From assembly GCA_020631355.1 (NCBI GenBank), contig JAHDHL010000034.1:1-55936 (forward strand): a DNA stretch of 55,936 bases, written 5' to 3'. Of this stretch, positions 1 through 9,576 are shown piece after piece (the first letter of the stretch is position 1; each line of letters begins with the position of its first letter). The notes under the pieces are model-generated. The model did not search any database. It was given only the letters and a program-made list of their open reading frames with translations, and was not told the DNA's origin. The position numbers were made by a program, and so were the translations under genes. Origin of the DNA: Saprospiraceae bacterium. Lineage in GTDB: Bacteria; Bacteroidota; Bacteroidia; Chitinophagales; Saprospiraceae.

Positions 1-99
1 ATCATGGACATCATCCGAATGACATCGATGAGGTTCCTGTCCCTGGGTATTCAAAATCCCAAATAGGGAAATAAAAACTAATGATAAGAAGTGTCTCAT
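1..99 (-). CDS. N-terminus of secreted protein, probable second M43-type metalloprotease (cut by window edge)
   Basis: Only the first 33 codons are inside the window; the reading frame is open to base 1. It starts at the ATG whose complement is at 97-99, with a typical signal peptide (Met-Arg-His, then a hydrophobic stretch ending near Thr-Gln-Gly-Gln). The residues just after it, EPHRCHSDDVHD, resemble the same position of the next gene (QVQRCYSTEIHEA), which is an M43 metalloprotease. It lies 33 bp downstream of that gene on the same strand, so the two probably form a tandem paralog pair in one transcript. The protease assignment is inference from this short similarity; no catalytic motif is visible here. 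Confidence 0.6.
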   Translation of the reverse strand, partial: MRHFLSLVFISLFGILNTQGQEPHRCHSDDVHD

Positions 100-132
100 G
101 CTTTAAAATTTCTGTTGCAATCTAAGGAATCC

Positions 133-2301
133 TTACTTGGCCAAAATGAATTTCTTGGTTATAGACTCATTACCAGTTATGATGCTAATGAAATACACCC
201 CATTTGATAACTTGGAAATATCCAACTGTTCATTCAAACGATTACCTGATAGATTCCTAGAATAAGCTACCTTACCCACAGCATCATGAATTACAATAGA
301 ATAATTCTCGATTTGGTTGAAAGAAATATCCATATTCAACCAGCCTTTACTTGGATTAGGTGATATATTCAAATGATTGAGTGAAGTGATATTCGTATTG
401 GAAACAATTGCAGTTGATCCTTCAACATTAATATTATCAAGGAACATACTATTTCCCCTACCCGACTTATTGACAAATGCAATTCTTAGGAAATTGCTGC
501 CATTCGTATTGATGCCAATGGACTTATCAGTCCAATCACTGGCAGAAGCCAAAAACTGGGATGTCATTGGTGTAGCTGTTGCTAATGATGCACCGCCGTC
601 AATGGATACCTGCTGCCAATCATTGGAACATCCCAATGAATACATTATCGCTAAGGAATCATATCTTGAATCGCCTCCATCCTCGAAGTAGGTATAGGCT
701 AAATCATAAGTAAGATTCACGGAATTAAAACCTGTCACATTGAATTCTGGTAGAATAAACCAATCTTCCTTACCCTCTGCGTTCGTAGCATTGAGGTTAT
801 CAAAGAATACGGCATAAACCCCATTACCAAAGCCGGATACACCCGGGCGTCGAGTCCAGGCATAGGCATCGTTATCAGGATTGAAAATCTCTATACCCTG
901 AGCAGGGAAAGGCGCAGAAAAACTCTCTACGTCTTCAAAGAAAGGCAATTCCACACCGTCGATAATATTTACGTTTACTGACTTGGAATCATTGGTTGGA
1001 TTCTCATCTGCCATTCCGTTAGGGTTATTTGTCGCAACGTCTAAAGTATAATTGACAGAAGGACTACTAACAGACGGTAAGTTAACCAGTTCAATTTCAT
1101 TCTGAACCAGATTACCCGTCCAGTTGAAAACATTATCTCCAGTACCACCTGCATTGTAGATGATTTCAACGGATGTAAGATTATTCGTACCAATATTCCT
1201 TAATTGAACCACAGGAGCAACTGTTGTACCACATGCCTGACCACTAGGGAAAATGATAGCTTCGATTCCTGCATCATCTTCGGTAACGGCTGTACTGCAC
1301 TTAGGAGAGTCCGTGCCCCAAATGGAACTGGCTGTATTATACATGAGGTTGGCTTGTTGTTCTGAGAACATGTACATACAGGCATCATCCACATAATCCA
1401 TATAATTCATGTGCATGTCAGCAGAAGAACATGTAGATACGCCAATATTAGGGCAACCAAAATATGATTCAAAAGAAGCAGGAGTATCCGTAAACCCATC
1501 ATCCTGTGTACATCCACTATTTCCAGGTCCCCAGATGTGGTTCAGTCCAAGATAATGTCCTACCTCATGTGTGGCTGTTCTGCCCAGATTATATTGACTA
1601 TATTGTCCACATCCAGTCCCTGGTCCGACACCATTGCCGCATCCATTTCCACTCACACCGAATGCGCAAGCCTCAATCACAACCCCAGATCCATTACCTC
1701 CACCAAAAAGAGGAGAATAACCAAGGACACCTGTACCCTCGGTCACGAAAATATTAATGTAACCTGACCATACGCCATTCGTAAAATTCGGAAAATTCCC
1801 ATTGGCGACATAATTCTGATTGATGGTAATGGCATAATCACCATCATCCAATCCGAAGCCTGCCGGGTGGTCAGCATCAGCCAAACAGAATTGCACACAA
1901 ACCCCCTCTGCAGCCAAATAGCTAGCTATCATTTCGGTAGTGGAAACAACTTCATCAAAATTGGAAATATCCGAATTGGTAGCTGAATAATCCTCATTCA
2001 AGGTTTGTATCTGACTCAATGCCAAATCAGTCAGACAAGAGAGGGATTGTGTAGTGATTCCCTCGTAATGCACAGCCACAGGAATAATAATGGGAACAAC
2101 ACAGTCCAATCTGCCCTGACTCAGGGATTCTTCCATTATCTCATCCAACAATACCTTTCTTGTGTCATATTCATGGCGATAATTGGCATCAGCTTGGTAA
2201 GTCGCTTCATGAATTTCTGTTGAATAACACCTCTGTACCTGTTGGGCTGAAAGAAATGATTGAAAGAAGAATACAAATAGAAATAAGTATAATACCCTCA
2301 T
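133..2301 (-). CDS. Secreted M43 (pappalysin-like) zinc metalloprotease with T9SS sorting domain
   Basis: The protein has 722 residues. It begins with a signal peptide (MRVLYLFLFVFFFQSFLSAQQ). The catalytic domain carries the extended zinc motif HEVGHYLGLNH near residues 244-254 and a Met-turn region (HMNYMDYVDDACMYMFS) about 50 residues later, as expected for family M43 metzincins. A CARDB-like segment follows, then a jelly-roll/MAM-like domain around residues 455-635 (FFEDVESF to SMFLDNINV). The last ~80 residues are a T9SS type A sorting domain (ISPNPSKGWLNMDIS to KKFILAK). It should therefore be exported by Sec, cross the outer membrane through T9SS, and act on extracellular proteins. The start codon sits in a 12-bp inverted repeat (see separate entry). 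A truncated paralog lies directly downstream. Confidence 0.93.
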   Translation of the reverse strand: MRVLYLFLFVFFFQSFLSAQQVQRCYSTEIHEATYQADANYRHEYDTRKVLLDEIMEESLSQGRLDCVVPIIIPVAVHYEGITTQSLSCLTDLALSQIQTLNEDYSATNSDISNFDEVVSTTEMIASYLAAEGVCVQFCLADADHPAGFGLDDGDYAITINQNYVANGNFPNFTNGVWSGYINIFVTEGTGVLGYSPLFGGGNGSGVVIEACAFGVSGNGCGNGVGPGTGCGQYSQYNLGRTATHEVGHYLGLNHIWGPGNSGCTQDDGFTDTPASFESYFGCPNIGVSTCSSADMHMNYMDYVDDACMYMFSEQQANLMYNTASSIWGTDSPKCSTAVTEDDAGIEAIIFPSGQACGTTVAPVVQLRNIGTNNLTSVEIIYNAGGTGDNVFNWTGNLVQNEIELVNLPSVSSPSVNYTLDVATNNPNGMADENPTNDSKSVNVNIIDGVELPFFEDVESFSAPFPAQGIEIFNPDNDAYAWTRRPGVSGFGNGVYAVFFDNLNATNAEGKEDWFILPEFNVTGFNSVNLTYDLAYTYFEDGGDSRYDSLAIMYSLGCSNDWQQVSIDGGASLATATPMTSQFLASASDWTDKSIGINTNGSNFLRIAFVNKSGRGNSMFLDNINVEGSTAIVSNTNITSLNHLNISPNPSKGWLNMDISFNQIENYSIVIHDAVGKVAYSRNLSGNRLNEQLDISKLSNGVYFISIITGNESITKKFILAK

Positions 2302-2362
2302 GGTCCTAATTTATTTTGTACAACATATCATATAAAATACAAATAAATGCAATTAGGACCAT
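2300..2362 (-). promoter_or_regulatory. Long inverted repeat enclosing the metalloprotease start codon, with an 18-codon upstream ORF
   Basis: ATGGTCCTAATT at 2300-2311 is repeated perfectly in inverse at 2351-2362, with 39 bp between. In the mRNA of the metalloprotease the start AUG would be paired in the stem. The upstream arm itself supplies an ATG that opens a short ORF (MVLIAFICILYDMLYKIN, stop at 2306-2308) ending four bases before the real start. The arrangement could reduce translation initiation or couple it to the leader ORF, or it could be a DNA operator. The repeat is seen directly; the function is inference. Confidence 0.5.
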
Positions 2363-2465
2363 AAAGCGAATTATATCCATATAATTATCATTTCCATGAC
2401 AAAACAATTTTGTAGTCTGTCTTGCAAATGACCACTATGTAGAAAAAGGAACTTGGAATCGGGAA

Positions 2466-2969
2466 TTATTCAGCAATCTTAATCCCTAGAATCAAATCAC
2501 CTTGTACTATGGAGTTGACAACGGTTTGGTCTTCTTCTGATTTCACTTTTCCAAATACCGTGTGCTTGCCATCCAACCAGGGAGTAGGCCCGTGGGTGAT
2601 AAAGAACTGGCTACCATTGGTTCCGGGACCTGCATTGGCCATAGACAATATTCCTGCGCTATCATGTCTGCATTCTGGATGAAACTCGTCGCCAAAACGA
2701 TAACCCGGTCCACCGGCTCCTGTACCATCAGGACAACCTCCCTGAATCATGAAATCATTAATCACCCTATGGAAAGTCAGGTTGTCATAGTATCCTTTCT
2801 CAGCCAAAGCAATAAAATTTGCTACGGTAAAAGGTGTTTTCGTAGCATACATGGTAAGATTGATATCGCCCTTGTTCGTAATGATGGTCAAATCAAAATC
2901 ACTATCAAAAGATGCAGCCTGAATGGCCTGAATGATTTCCTCGGGATTAATTTTCTCCAGTGGTGACAT
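2466..2969 (-). CDS. Cyclophilin-type peptidyl-prolyl cis-trans isomerase
   Basis: The protein has 167 residues, the normal length of a single-domain cyclophilin. It catalyses cis-trans isomerisation of Xaa-Pro bonds. Visible signatures are [13 protein letters not shown] with the catalytic Arg, [10 protein letters not shown], the core motif NGSQFFIT, and the C-terminal HTVFGKV. There is no signal peptide or lipobox, so it is likely cytoplasmic. An N-terminal extension of about 25 residues ([20 protein letters not shown]) precedes the beta-barrel. A -7 box (TATCTTTG on the minus strand, 3000-3007) lies 30 bp upstream. It is transcribed toward the metalloprotease but separated from it by 164 bp. 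Confidence 0.95.
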   Translation of the reverse strand: MSPLEKINPEEIIQAIQAASFDSDFDLTIITNKGDINLTMYATKTPFTVANFIALAEKGYYDNLTFHRVINDFMIQGGCPDGTGAGGPGYRFGDEFHPECRHDSAGILSMANAGPGTNGSQFFITHGPTPWLDGKHTVFGKVKSEEDQTVVNSIVQGDLILGIKIAE

Positions 2970-2999
2970 ATCCTCTGTTATTTATTATTTCAAATCCCG

Positions 3000-3007
3000 C
3001 AAAGATA
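3000..3007 (-). promoter_or_regulatory. -7 promoter box TATCTTTG for cyclophilin
   Basis: Matches the Bacteroidota -7 consensus TAnnTTTG, 30 bp upstream of the cyclophilin ATG. No convincing -33 TTTG was found at the usual spacing. Confidence 0.45.
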
Positions 3008-3122
3008 AGATTATTTGTCCCATTCGATATAGAAATGAAATGAATCATTCGCACAAGTCCTCATTCTAATTCATTAACAGCAATTCTAAATATATAACTT
3101 CCTTATTGTAACAGGTTTGTGT

Positions 3123-3130
3123 TATATTTG
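3123..3130 (+). promoter_or_regulatory. -7 promoter box TATATTTG for amidase gene
   Basis: Exact TAnnTTTG match, 34 bp upstream of the ATG at 3165, giving a short 5' leader. Confidence 0.5.
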
Positions 3131-3164
3131 AAACAGAGAAACACCCGAAATAAAAATATTCACG

Positions 3165-6100
3165 ATGAGATTTTACTCCCTACTACTTATCATCAATTTG
3201 CTTTTTCTGTGTCAAATTTCCGCACAGCAATTTGATTTCACTCCCGTTCATGACTATGATTCCTATTTTCAGGAGGCGTATGAAAAATACCCCGATATTC
3301 CTAAAGGAATGCTTGAGGCAATTGCCTATACCCAAACACATATCAGGCATGTAGGGCATCATCACCATCATGAAAGTTGTGCAGGCCTCCCTCATTATGT
3401 GGGTGTAATGGGAATGATTGAAGATGGTAAGGGTTGGTTCAATGAAAATCTTCAATTGGTCCAACACCTATCCAATGAACAAGCATCTTCCATTACACAT
3501 TCCCCAAAGGTGAATATACTGGCTTATGCCAAGGCTTATAATCAATTACGAAAGAATAAAAATATAAATAATTCCAATCCATTGGAACATGTGGAAATCC
3601 TGAATAGTCTTTCAGAAATCCCTAATGATGGTACCATAGGCAACGACTTTGCATTCGATACCTATCTATATTCCGTTTATACCTATCTCAATTACGGGCA
3701 ATTCCAAAATGCTTATGATTTGCCGCAATACAATTTGGATTTGGAAGCCTTCTTCGGAACAGCAAATTACAAGGTACTCAGTTCCAATCAGGTCACTGCA
3801 TCAAGTGATAAGGTTAATGATATTGAAGGTAATACCTACAATGGTAATGTACAAAGAAGTAGTATGGCCTGCTCCGACACCAATGTCCCAGTCATCTTTA
3901 CTGCTGCCGACCCATCAAACTACAGTTCCAGGAATGGTACAGCTATCACACATGTTACCATTCATACGATGCAAGGTTCCTATTCAGGTTCCATTTCTTG
4001 GTTCCAAAATCCTGCAGCGAATGTTTCAGCCCATTATAATATCAGGGCTTCAGACGGTCAAATCACCCAGATGGTTTGTGAAATTGATAAGGCCTGGCAC
4101 GTTTCCAATTCCAATCCTTATGCAGTGGGGATAGAACATGAGGGTTATGTGGAAGATGCCTCTTGGTACACCGAAAACATGTATCAGGCTTCCGCCAATC
4201 TAACGGCTGATATTTGTTCCAGAAACAACATCCCTACCATCCGAACCTATGATGTTATCGGAGATACAGGATTGAATCCATTGGGAGATGGTTGTTACAA
4301 GGTAAAAGGTCACCAACACTTCCCCAATCAAACCCATGTTGACCCCGGGCAATATTGGGATTGGAATAAGTATTATGACCTTTTGAATCCTTCCAATGCC
4401 GTCACAACCAATACCTATACGACATGTTCAGGCTCATTCCAAGATCCTGGTGGTTCAGGTAACTCCGGCAACGATGAAAGAGAATTCTACCTCATTGCTC
4501 CGACTGGAGCAGGTAGTGTCACACTTACTTTTAATGCATTCAATCTTGAAACCAACTACGATTATCTCTACGTTTATGATGGGGATTCATATAATGATTC
4601 ATTGATTGCCGTATTGAATGGTACCAGTCTACCCGCTCCCATTACAGGAGAAAGTGGCGCACTGTTCCTTGAGTTCAGGACCGATTGTGCTACCTTATCG
4701 TCAGGTTGGGATGCAAGTTGGAGTTGTGGTGCTGCAAGTACCTGTGGTGTACCGGATGGTTTAACCGAAACATTCGTCAGTCAAAACGAGGTGAGTTTTT
4801 CATGGAATGCCGCTGCCAATGCCAATAGTTATGTTGTTAGAATCAAACAAGCCATTGAAGATAATTGGTCATATCATTCTTCTACTACCAATCAAATCAA
4901 CATAGGAGGATTGGCTATTGATGGTCATTATCTTTGGGGTGTTAGTGCTGTTTGTTCAGGTAATGAAACCGTTTTCAACGGGACTCAATTCACTCATACA
5001 GCATCCACGAATGCATCCTACACCACAGCTAGTTGCGAGGGCTATTTTACGGATACGGGTAGCACCCTTGCGAATTATCAGAACAATGAGGATTGGACCT
5101 TTACCATCGCACCAACAGGAGCATCCAGTATAGCATTGGCTTTCACTACTTTTGAGTTGGAATCGAATTATGATTACATGTATATCTATGATGGTCCGAA
5201 TACATCATCACCCCTGATCGGGACATATACAGGCACCAACTCTCCGGGAACCATAAATTCAAGTAGTGGAACGCTGACCATTAGGTTCGATTCTGATAAT
5301 TGGACGGTAGATAGCGGTTGGGAAGCCAATTGGACATGCAATTCATCCGACTCCAATGCTCCTATTACAGAAATCGGGACGATTCCTAATTGGGTTACCA
5401 GTGATTTCAACCTTGGTTTTCTGGATACGGATGACAATGCAATAGATAGGCAATTCTATCAGGTCAATGAATTCCAGAATGGAGAATGGGTTTCGAATCC
5501 TAATAATGGATTTTTGAATGATGATTTTAATGTGATGAATCCAAATTGGAATGCTTATGCAGGTAACTGGAGTGTTACTTCAGGCAGCCTTTACCAAGCT
5601 GACCAAAACAGTAGCAATACCATATTCACGGCAGCCCTGAACCAAAACGATGCCGATGAATATCTTTACCACTGGACCTCACTCATCGGTGGTACCGGTT
5701 CGAATCGTAGAGCCGGGCTTCATTTCTTCTGTGATGACCCAAGTGCTTCCAACAGGGGAAATTCATATTTTGTCTATTATCGTATTGATTCTGACTTACT
5801 ACAGATTTATGAAGTGAATTCCAATACATTTTCCCTGGTAGCAGATATACCTTATACATTCAATCTGAATCAACTGTACGATTTCAAAGTATCCTATAAT
5901 AAGAATTCGGGTAAGATTGATGTTTGGGTTGATGATGTAATGGCAGGAACTTGGACTGATACTACTCCCTTGACTTCAGCCGGATATGTTTCTTTCCGAA
6001 GTGGTAACTGCACCTACACCATCAATGATTTCAGTGTTTACCAATCCAGATCTGATAATGAAATGATTTTGGTGGGAAGTGATTCTAATGATGATATCCA

Positions 6101-7310
6101 ACAACAAAGTTCATCCCCATCTACGGAAGCGGGTATGGTCAGATCCGTTGTTGTGGATGCGAATAATAATATATCCTTGATTGATGCTGCAACATTCAAA
6201 GTTGATTATACCCAACCTACATTCCCCACAGGAATCACGGGTGAGGCAACTGATGCCATGACCATTACAGCCTCATGGAATGGATCTTCCGATAGTCATT
6301 CGGGAATGGATCATTATGAATATGCTATTGGTACATCAACAGCAACAATTGATGTGATTCCTTGGACGTATAATGGTTTGAATACCAGTGTTACAGAAAC
6401 TGGACTATCCCTTGTTGACGGGCAGGATTATCATGTACATGTACGTTCGGTCAATGGTGCAGGATTGGTTTCCAGTGTCATCAGTTCACCTGCTTTCAAC
6501 TATACGGCTCCAGGTTGTAGTTACAGTCTTATGTTCCATGATAACTTTGAAGCGGGTTATGGAAATTGGAACAATGGTGGCTTACATTGTAGAAGACATA
6601 TCAATGATGCACCATACGCCAATAGCGGGAATTATTGTGTCAGGCTAAGGGATAATACTTTCTATTCTAAGGTAACCTCTGACATCCTTGATTTGACTAA
6701 TTATGATGAAATCAGGATTGATTTCAGTTACTATTGTAGGAGTATGGATAATGCAAATGAGGATTTTTGGCTACAGGTTACTTATGATAATTCTTCCTAT
6801 ACCACCGTTGAGGAATGGAACAAAGGGGACGAGTTCCAGAATAACCAACGGAAGTATGATTCGGTTACCATCCCGGGGCCATTCTCTGCCACTACACGAT
6901 TCAGGTTCAGATGCGATGCTTCCAGTTTGTGGGATTGGGTCTACTTGGATAATATCAAAATATATGGTTGTTCCCAAAATGGGGCAAGGGAAATACCTAT
7001 TCCTGTAAAGGACGAAGCCGATATGATGACGAATGTGGAACTCAATGAGTCCTCCAACATTTCGCAATTGAGTTATTTTCCGAATCCAGCCCACCAGTAT
7101 TTGAACATCCAATATGAATTGAAAACAGCATCTCGTATTCAAATGAGTATAATGGATGTATCAGGAAAGCTTAGGATGTCCAAGGAAATTCCGGTACAAG
7201 AGGGGATACGGGATGAACAATTGGATATCTCATCTCTCGATAATGGTTTTTACATTCTAAGACTGAATGATGGTAATGATAACATCAGTGTGAAATTCGT
7301 CAAAATATAA
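3165..7310 (+). CDS. Large secreted N-acetylmuramoyl-L-alanine amidase with CUB, FN3 and T9SS domains
   Basis: The protein has 1381 residues and begins with a signal peptide (MRFYSLLLIINLLFLCQISAQ). Residues ~25-130 resemble a degenerate lysozyme/transglycosylase-like fold (YPDIPKGMLEAIAYTQTHI, GVMGMIEDGKGW) and hold a natural run of five His. Residues ~240-405 are an Amidase_2/PGRP-type domain; the usual zinc positions fall in IHTMQG (~267), GHQHF (~384) and HVDPG (~394). Two CUB domains (~421-522 and ~624-726), FN3-like segments, a LamG-like domain (~785-960), another FN3 and a 144-residue jelly-roll module (~1125-1268) follow. The last ~80 residues are a T9SS type A sorting domain (YFPNPAHQYLNIQYE to SVKFVKI). 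It probably cleaves peptidoglycan stem peptides outside the cell, so the target is likely foreign wall material; that target is inference. Confidence 0.9.
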   Translation: MRFYSLLLIINLLFLCQISAQQFDFTPVHDYDSYFQEAYEKYPDIPKGMLEAIAYTQTHIRHVGHHHHHESCAGLPHYVGVMGMIEDGKGWFNENLQLVQHLSNEQASSITHSPKVNILAYAKAYNQLRKNKNINNSNPLEHVEILNSLSEIPNDGTIGNDFAFDTYLYSVYTYLNYGQFQNAYDLPQYNLDLEAFFGTANYKVLSSNQVTASSDKVNDIEGNTYNGNVQRSSMACSDTNVPVIFTAADPSNYSSRNGTAITHVTIHTMQGSYSGSISWFQNPAANVSAHYNIRASDGQITQMVCEIDKAWHVSNSNPYAVGIEHEGYVEDASWYTENMYQASANLTADICSRNNIPTIRTYDVIGDTGLNPLGDGCYKVKGHQHFPNQTHVDPGQYWDWNKYYDLLNPSNAVTTNTYTTCSGSFQDPGGSGNSGNDEREFYLIAPTGAGSVTLTFNAFNLETNYDYLYVYDGDSYNDSLIAVLNGTSLPAPITGESGALFLEFRTDCATLSSGWDASWSCGAASTCGVPDGLTETFVSQNEVSFSWNAAANANSYVVRIKQAIEDNWSYHSSTTNQINIGGLAIDGHYLWGVSAVCSGNETVFNGTQFTHTASTNASYTTASCEGYFTDTGSTLANYQNNEDWTFTIAPTGASSIALAFTTFELESNYDYMYIYDGPNTSSPLIGTYTGTNSPGTINSSSGTLTIRFDSDNWTVDSGWEANWTCNSSDSNAPITEIGTIPNWVTSDFNLGFLDTDDNAIDRQFYQVNEFQNGEWVSNPNNGFLNDDFNVMNPNWNAYAGNWSVTSGSLYQADQNSSNTIFTAALNQNDADEYLYHWTSLIGGTGSNRRAGLHFFCDDPSASNRGNSYFVYYRIDSDLLQIYEVNSNTFSLVADIPYTFNLNQLYDFKVSYNKNSGKIDVWVDDVMAGTWTDTTPLTSAGYVSFRSGNCTYTINDFSVYQSRSDNEMILVGSDSNDDIQQQSSSPSTEAGMVRSVVVDANNNISLIDAATFKVDYTQPTFPTGITGEATDAMTITASWNGSSDSHSGMDHYEYAIGTSTATIDVIPWTYNGLNTSVTETGLSLVDGQDYHVHVRSVNGAGLVSSVISSPAFNYTAPGCSYSLMFHDNFEAGYGNWNNGGLHCRRHINDAPYANSGNYCVRLRDNTFYSKVTSDILDLTNYDEIRIDFSYYCRSMDNANEDFWLQVTYDNSSYTTVEEWNKGDEFQNNQRKYDSVTIPGPFSATTRFRFRCDASSLWDWVYLDNIKIYGCSQNGAREIPIPVKDEADMMTNVELNESSNISQLSYFPNPAHQYLNIQYELKTASRIQMSIMDVSGKLRMSKEIPVQEGIRDEQLDISSLDNGFYILRLNDGNDNISVKFVKI

Positions 7311-7326
7311 GCTTCCATTCAAATAC

Positions 7327-7362
7327 AAAAAGGGATGATTGCATATGCAATCATCCCTTTTT
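7327..7362. terminator. Bidirectional terminator between amidase and ABC exporter
   Basis: A perfect 36-bp palindrome with arms starting AAAAAGGGATGATTGCAT. It gives A-rich and T-rich flanks on both strands, so it can stop both convergent genes. Confidence 0.85.
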
Positions 7363-7388
7363 TCTATTCCTAATTCTAAAGTAATACC

Positions 7389-9188
7389 CTAGGAAAGTGG
7401 CTCGAATTGTAACTTGGCCAGACTACTATATGCACCATCATCAATCATGGATAATTCATCGTGTGTTCCTTGTTCTACGATTTTACCATTCTCGATTACA
7501 AAAATACAATCCACTTCCCTAATGGTAGCCAATCTGTGTGCAATAATGATACTGGTACGTCCCTCCATTAAATTGTTCAGGGCATCCTGTACCAATTTTT
7601 CAGATTCCGCATCCAAGGACGATGTTGCCTCATCCAATATCAATAAGGTAGGATTCTTCAAGATAGCTCTTGCAATGGCCAATCGCTGTCTTTGTCCCCC
7701 GGATAATTTGACACCACGTTCACCAATCAATGTATCCAATCCCTCAGGGAATGAGGATATGAATTCCCAGGCATTGGCTTTTTCAGCTGCAGAACGAACC
7801 TCATCATCCGTAGCATCCGGTTTTCCATAAAGGATATTCTCCCTGATGCTACCACCAAACAAGATGACTTCCTGAGGAACAATTGCAATATTTTCCCTGA
7901 ATGCACCGATTTCATAATCATAGATGGATTGACCATCGACTTTGATATCTCCCTTATCTATTTCGTAGAATCTAAGGAGTAATGATACAATGGTTGATTT
8001 TCCGGAGCCACTTTGCCCTACCAAGGCCACCTTTTCTCCGGGCTGTACCTGAAAAGATAAGTTTTCGAAGATGGTTATATCCTTTCTTGACGGATATGAG
8101 AATGCAATGTTTTCGTATTGTATATTGCCTTTCAATTCCAATCTGGGTCCACCCGCATTCACATCCACTTCCGAATCCATATCCAAAATCTCACGGATTC
8201 TTTCTGTAGCTCCGATAGCACCCAATACCTCGGTGTAGAATGTACCCAAACTGGCTATCGCTGCTCCAATGATACCAGAGAATGCCACGAAACCAAGTAG
8301 GTCTCCCGAGTCGATATCACCAGACTGAACCATCATTGCAGCCTTCCACATCACAAAACATAAGGCTCCGAAAAGTACGGTAACAATAAAGGCTGAGAAT
8401 AATCCACGGCCCCTGGCAAACCTGATGGCTATACTTACGACGGATTGGTTGGTCTTGCCATACTTCGCCATTTCGAATAGCTCATTCGTGAATGCCTTGA
8501 CGACCTGTATGGATTGGATGGATTCACTTAGTATGATATTCGTATCAGCCATTGCCTTTTGGCGTTCCTTGGATAATTTCCTGATATATCTTCCAAAAAA
8601 CATGGCGAAAACCACCACTACAGGAAATGTTGCCAATACAATGAGTGTCAATGTCGGATTACTATATATCAGGATGGCAATACTACCAAATAAAATAATA
8701 ATCTGGCGAATGAACTCAACCAAAGTAATGGAGAATAAGGAATATAGTCTATCCACATCTGATGTAATCCTACTGACCAATTCGCCACTTTGATTCTTTT
8801 CAAAGAAAATAGTGGGTAGTGTGATTACCTTATCATAAACTGCCTTTCTTAAGTCTGCCGTTCCTTTTTCACTCGCATGTGCGAATAATGTGACCCTGAA
8901 ATAAGAAATGATTCCCTGCGAAACCAAAACAATCAGCATGATTACTCCCATTTCATTCAGGGACAAGCCATAGAAATCACCGCCTTCAGCAACCTTAATC
9001 AGCTCGGTAAACATTCGAATCAAACCAAGGAATACCACACTGGAAACAGTCAAAAGTATGAGTCCGACTATCAGGTATGCCCTGTAAGGATATACATAAC
9101 TGAATATCTTGACTACCTCACGGAAACTTTCCCTTGTGAGTTTAGCCTTTGGTAGACCATCATCATCACCTATTCGTCTTCTAGCCAT
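7389..9188 (-). CDS. ABC exporter, fused permease and ATPase (MsbA/MdlB-like)
   Basis: The protein has 599 residues from the ATG at 9188 (MARRRIGDDDG). A longer frame starting with TTG at 9209 would overlap a -7 box at 9207-9214, so I prefer the ATG. Residues ~30-320 hold six membrane helices of a type I exporter domain. Residues ~340-595 are the nucleotide-binding domain with Walker A GQSGSGKST, Q-loop VPQEV, signature LSGGQRQR, Walker B LLILDEATSSLD and an H-loop AHRL. It forms a homodimer that uses ATP to export a lipid or drug-like substrate across the inner membrane. The substrate cannot be told from sequence. No partner gene is adjacent. Confidence 0.94.
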   Translation of the reverse strand: MARRRIGDDDGLPKAKLTRESFREVVKIFSYVYPYRAYLIVGLILLTVSSVVFLGLIRMFTELIKVAEGGDFYGLSLNEMGVIMLIVLVSQGIISYFRVTLFAHASEKGTADLRKAVYDKVITLPTIFFEKNQSGELVSRITSDVDRLYSLFSITLVEFIRQIIILFGSIAILIYSNPTLTLIVLATFPVVVVFAMFFGRYIRKLSKERQKAMADTNIILSESIQSIQVVKAFTNELFEMAKYGKTNQSVVSIAIRFARGRGLFSAFIVTVLFGALCFVMWKAAMMVQSGDIDSGDLLGFVAFSGIIGAAIASLGTFYTEVLGAIGATERIREILDMDSEVDVNAGGPRLELKGNIQYENIAFSYPSRKDITIFENLSFQVQPGEKVALVGQSGSGKSTIVSLLLRFYEIDKGDIKVDGQSIYDYEIGAFRENIAIVPQEVILFGGSIRENILYGKPDATDDEVRSAAEKANAWEFISSFPEGLDTLIGERGVKLSGGQRQRLAIARAILKNPTLLILDEATSSLDAESEKLVQDALNNLMEGRTSIIIAHRLATIREVDCIFVIENGKIVEQGTHDELSMIDDGAYSSLAKLQFEPLS

Positions 9189-9206
9189 ACAATTGAAATG
9201 AAAGGC

Positions 9207-9214
9207 CAAATATA
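9207..9214 (-). promoter_or_regulatory. -7 promoter box TATATTTG for ABC exporter
   Basis: Minus-strand TATATTTG, 18 bp upstream of the ATG at 9188. It supports choosing that ATG over the upstream TTG. Confidence 0.5.
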
Positions 9215-9282
9215 AGGCTTTGCTTCATTTAGCCTTCCCTTATTCTCAATGACATGGAAAATAACTGGCCAATATTACCTAT

Positions 9283-9504
9283 TTATGACGGTTGGTACTC
9301 CTCAATATCGAAACCGGCCTCATAAACAGTATCCATAATTTCCTTTGATGTGACCGAAGCCCCCTTAACCGTAAGTATTTTATTAGGATTATCCGTATCC
9401 ACTTCCCAACTATCAATACCATTAACATCATTTAAAAATCCTGAAACGGATTTGATGCAGCCTCCGCAGTTAATATTCGTTTTGAATTTGAGTTCCTTTG
9501 CCAT
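9283..9504 (-). CDS. Heavy-metal-associated (HMA) domain protein, copper-chaperone-like
   Basis: A 73-residue single-domain protein with the ferredoxin-like HMA fold pattern. The metal site is NCGGC (CxxC) at residues ~12-16, and a typical C-terminal segment ends TVYEAGFDIEEYQPS. Such proteins bind Cu(I) or related soft metals and pass them to ATPases or other acceptors in the cytoplasm. The Met of the usual MxCxxC motif is Asn here. No P-type ATPase lies nearby, so its partner is unknown. It is divergent from purN, with 88 bp between the start codons. Confidence 0.85.
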   Translation of the reverse strand: MAKELKFKTNINCGGCIKSVSGFLNDVNGIDSWEVDTDNPNKILTVKGASVTSKEIMDTVYEAGFDIEEYQPS

Positions 9505-9576
9505 ACTATTGTGATTTAATTACGTTATTTAATCGTTAGATTTCCCCAACAACTTACATATGAAAACAAATATCAA

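Noticed and set aside
3345-3377. His-rich stretch that could suggest an artificial tag
   Set aside because: It is internal, not at a terminus, uses mixed His codons and lies in a natural His-rich loop of the amidase.
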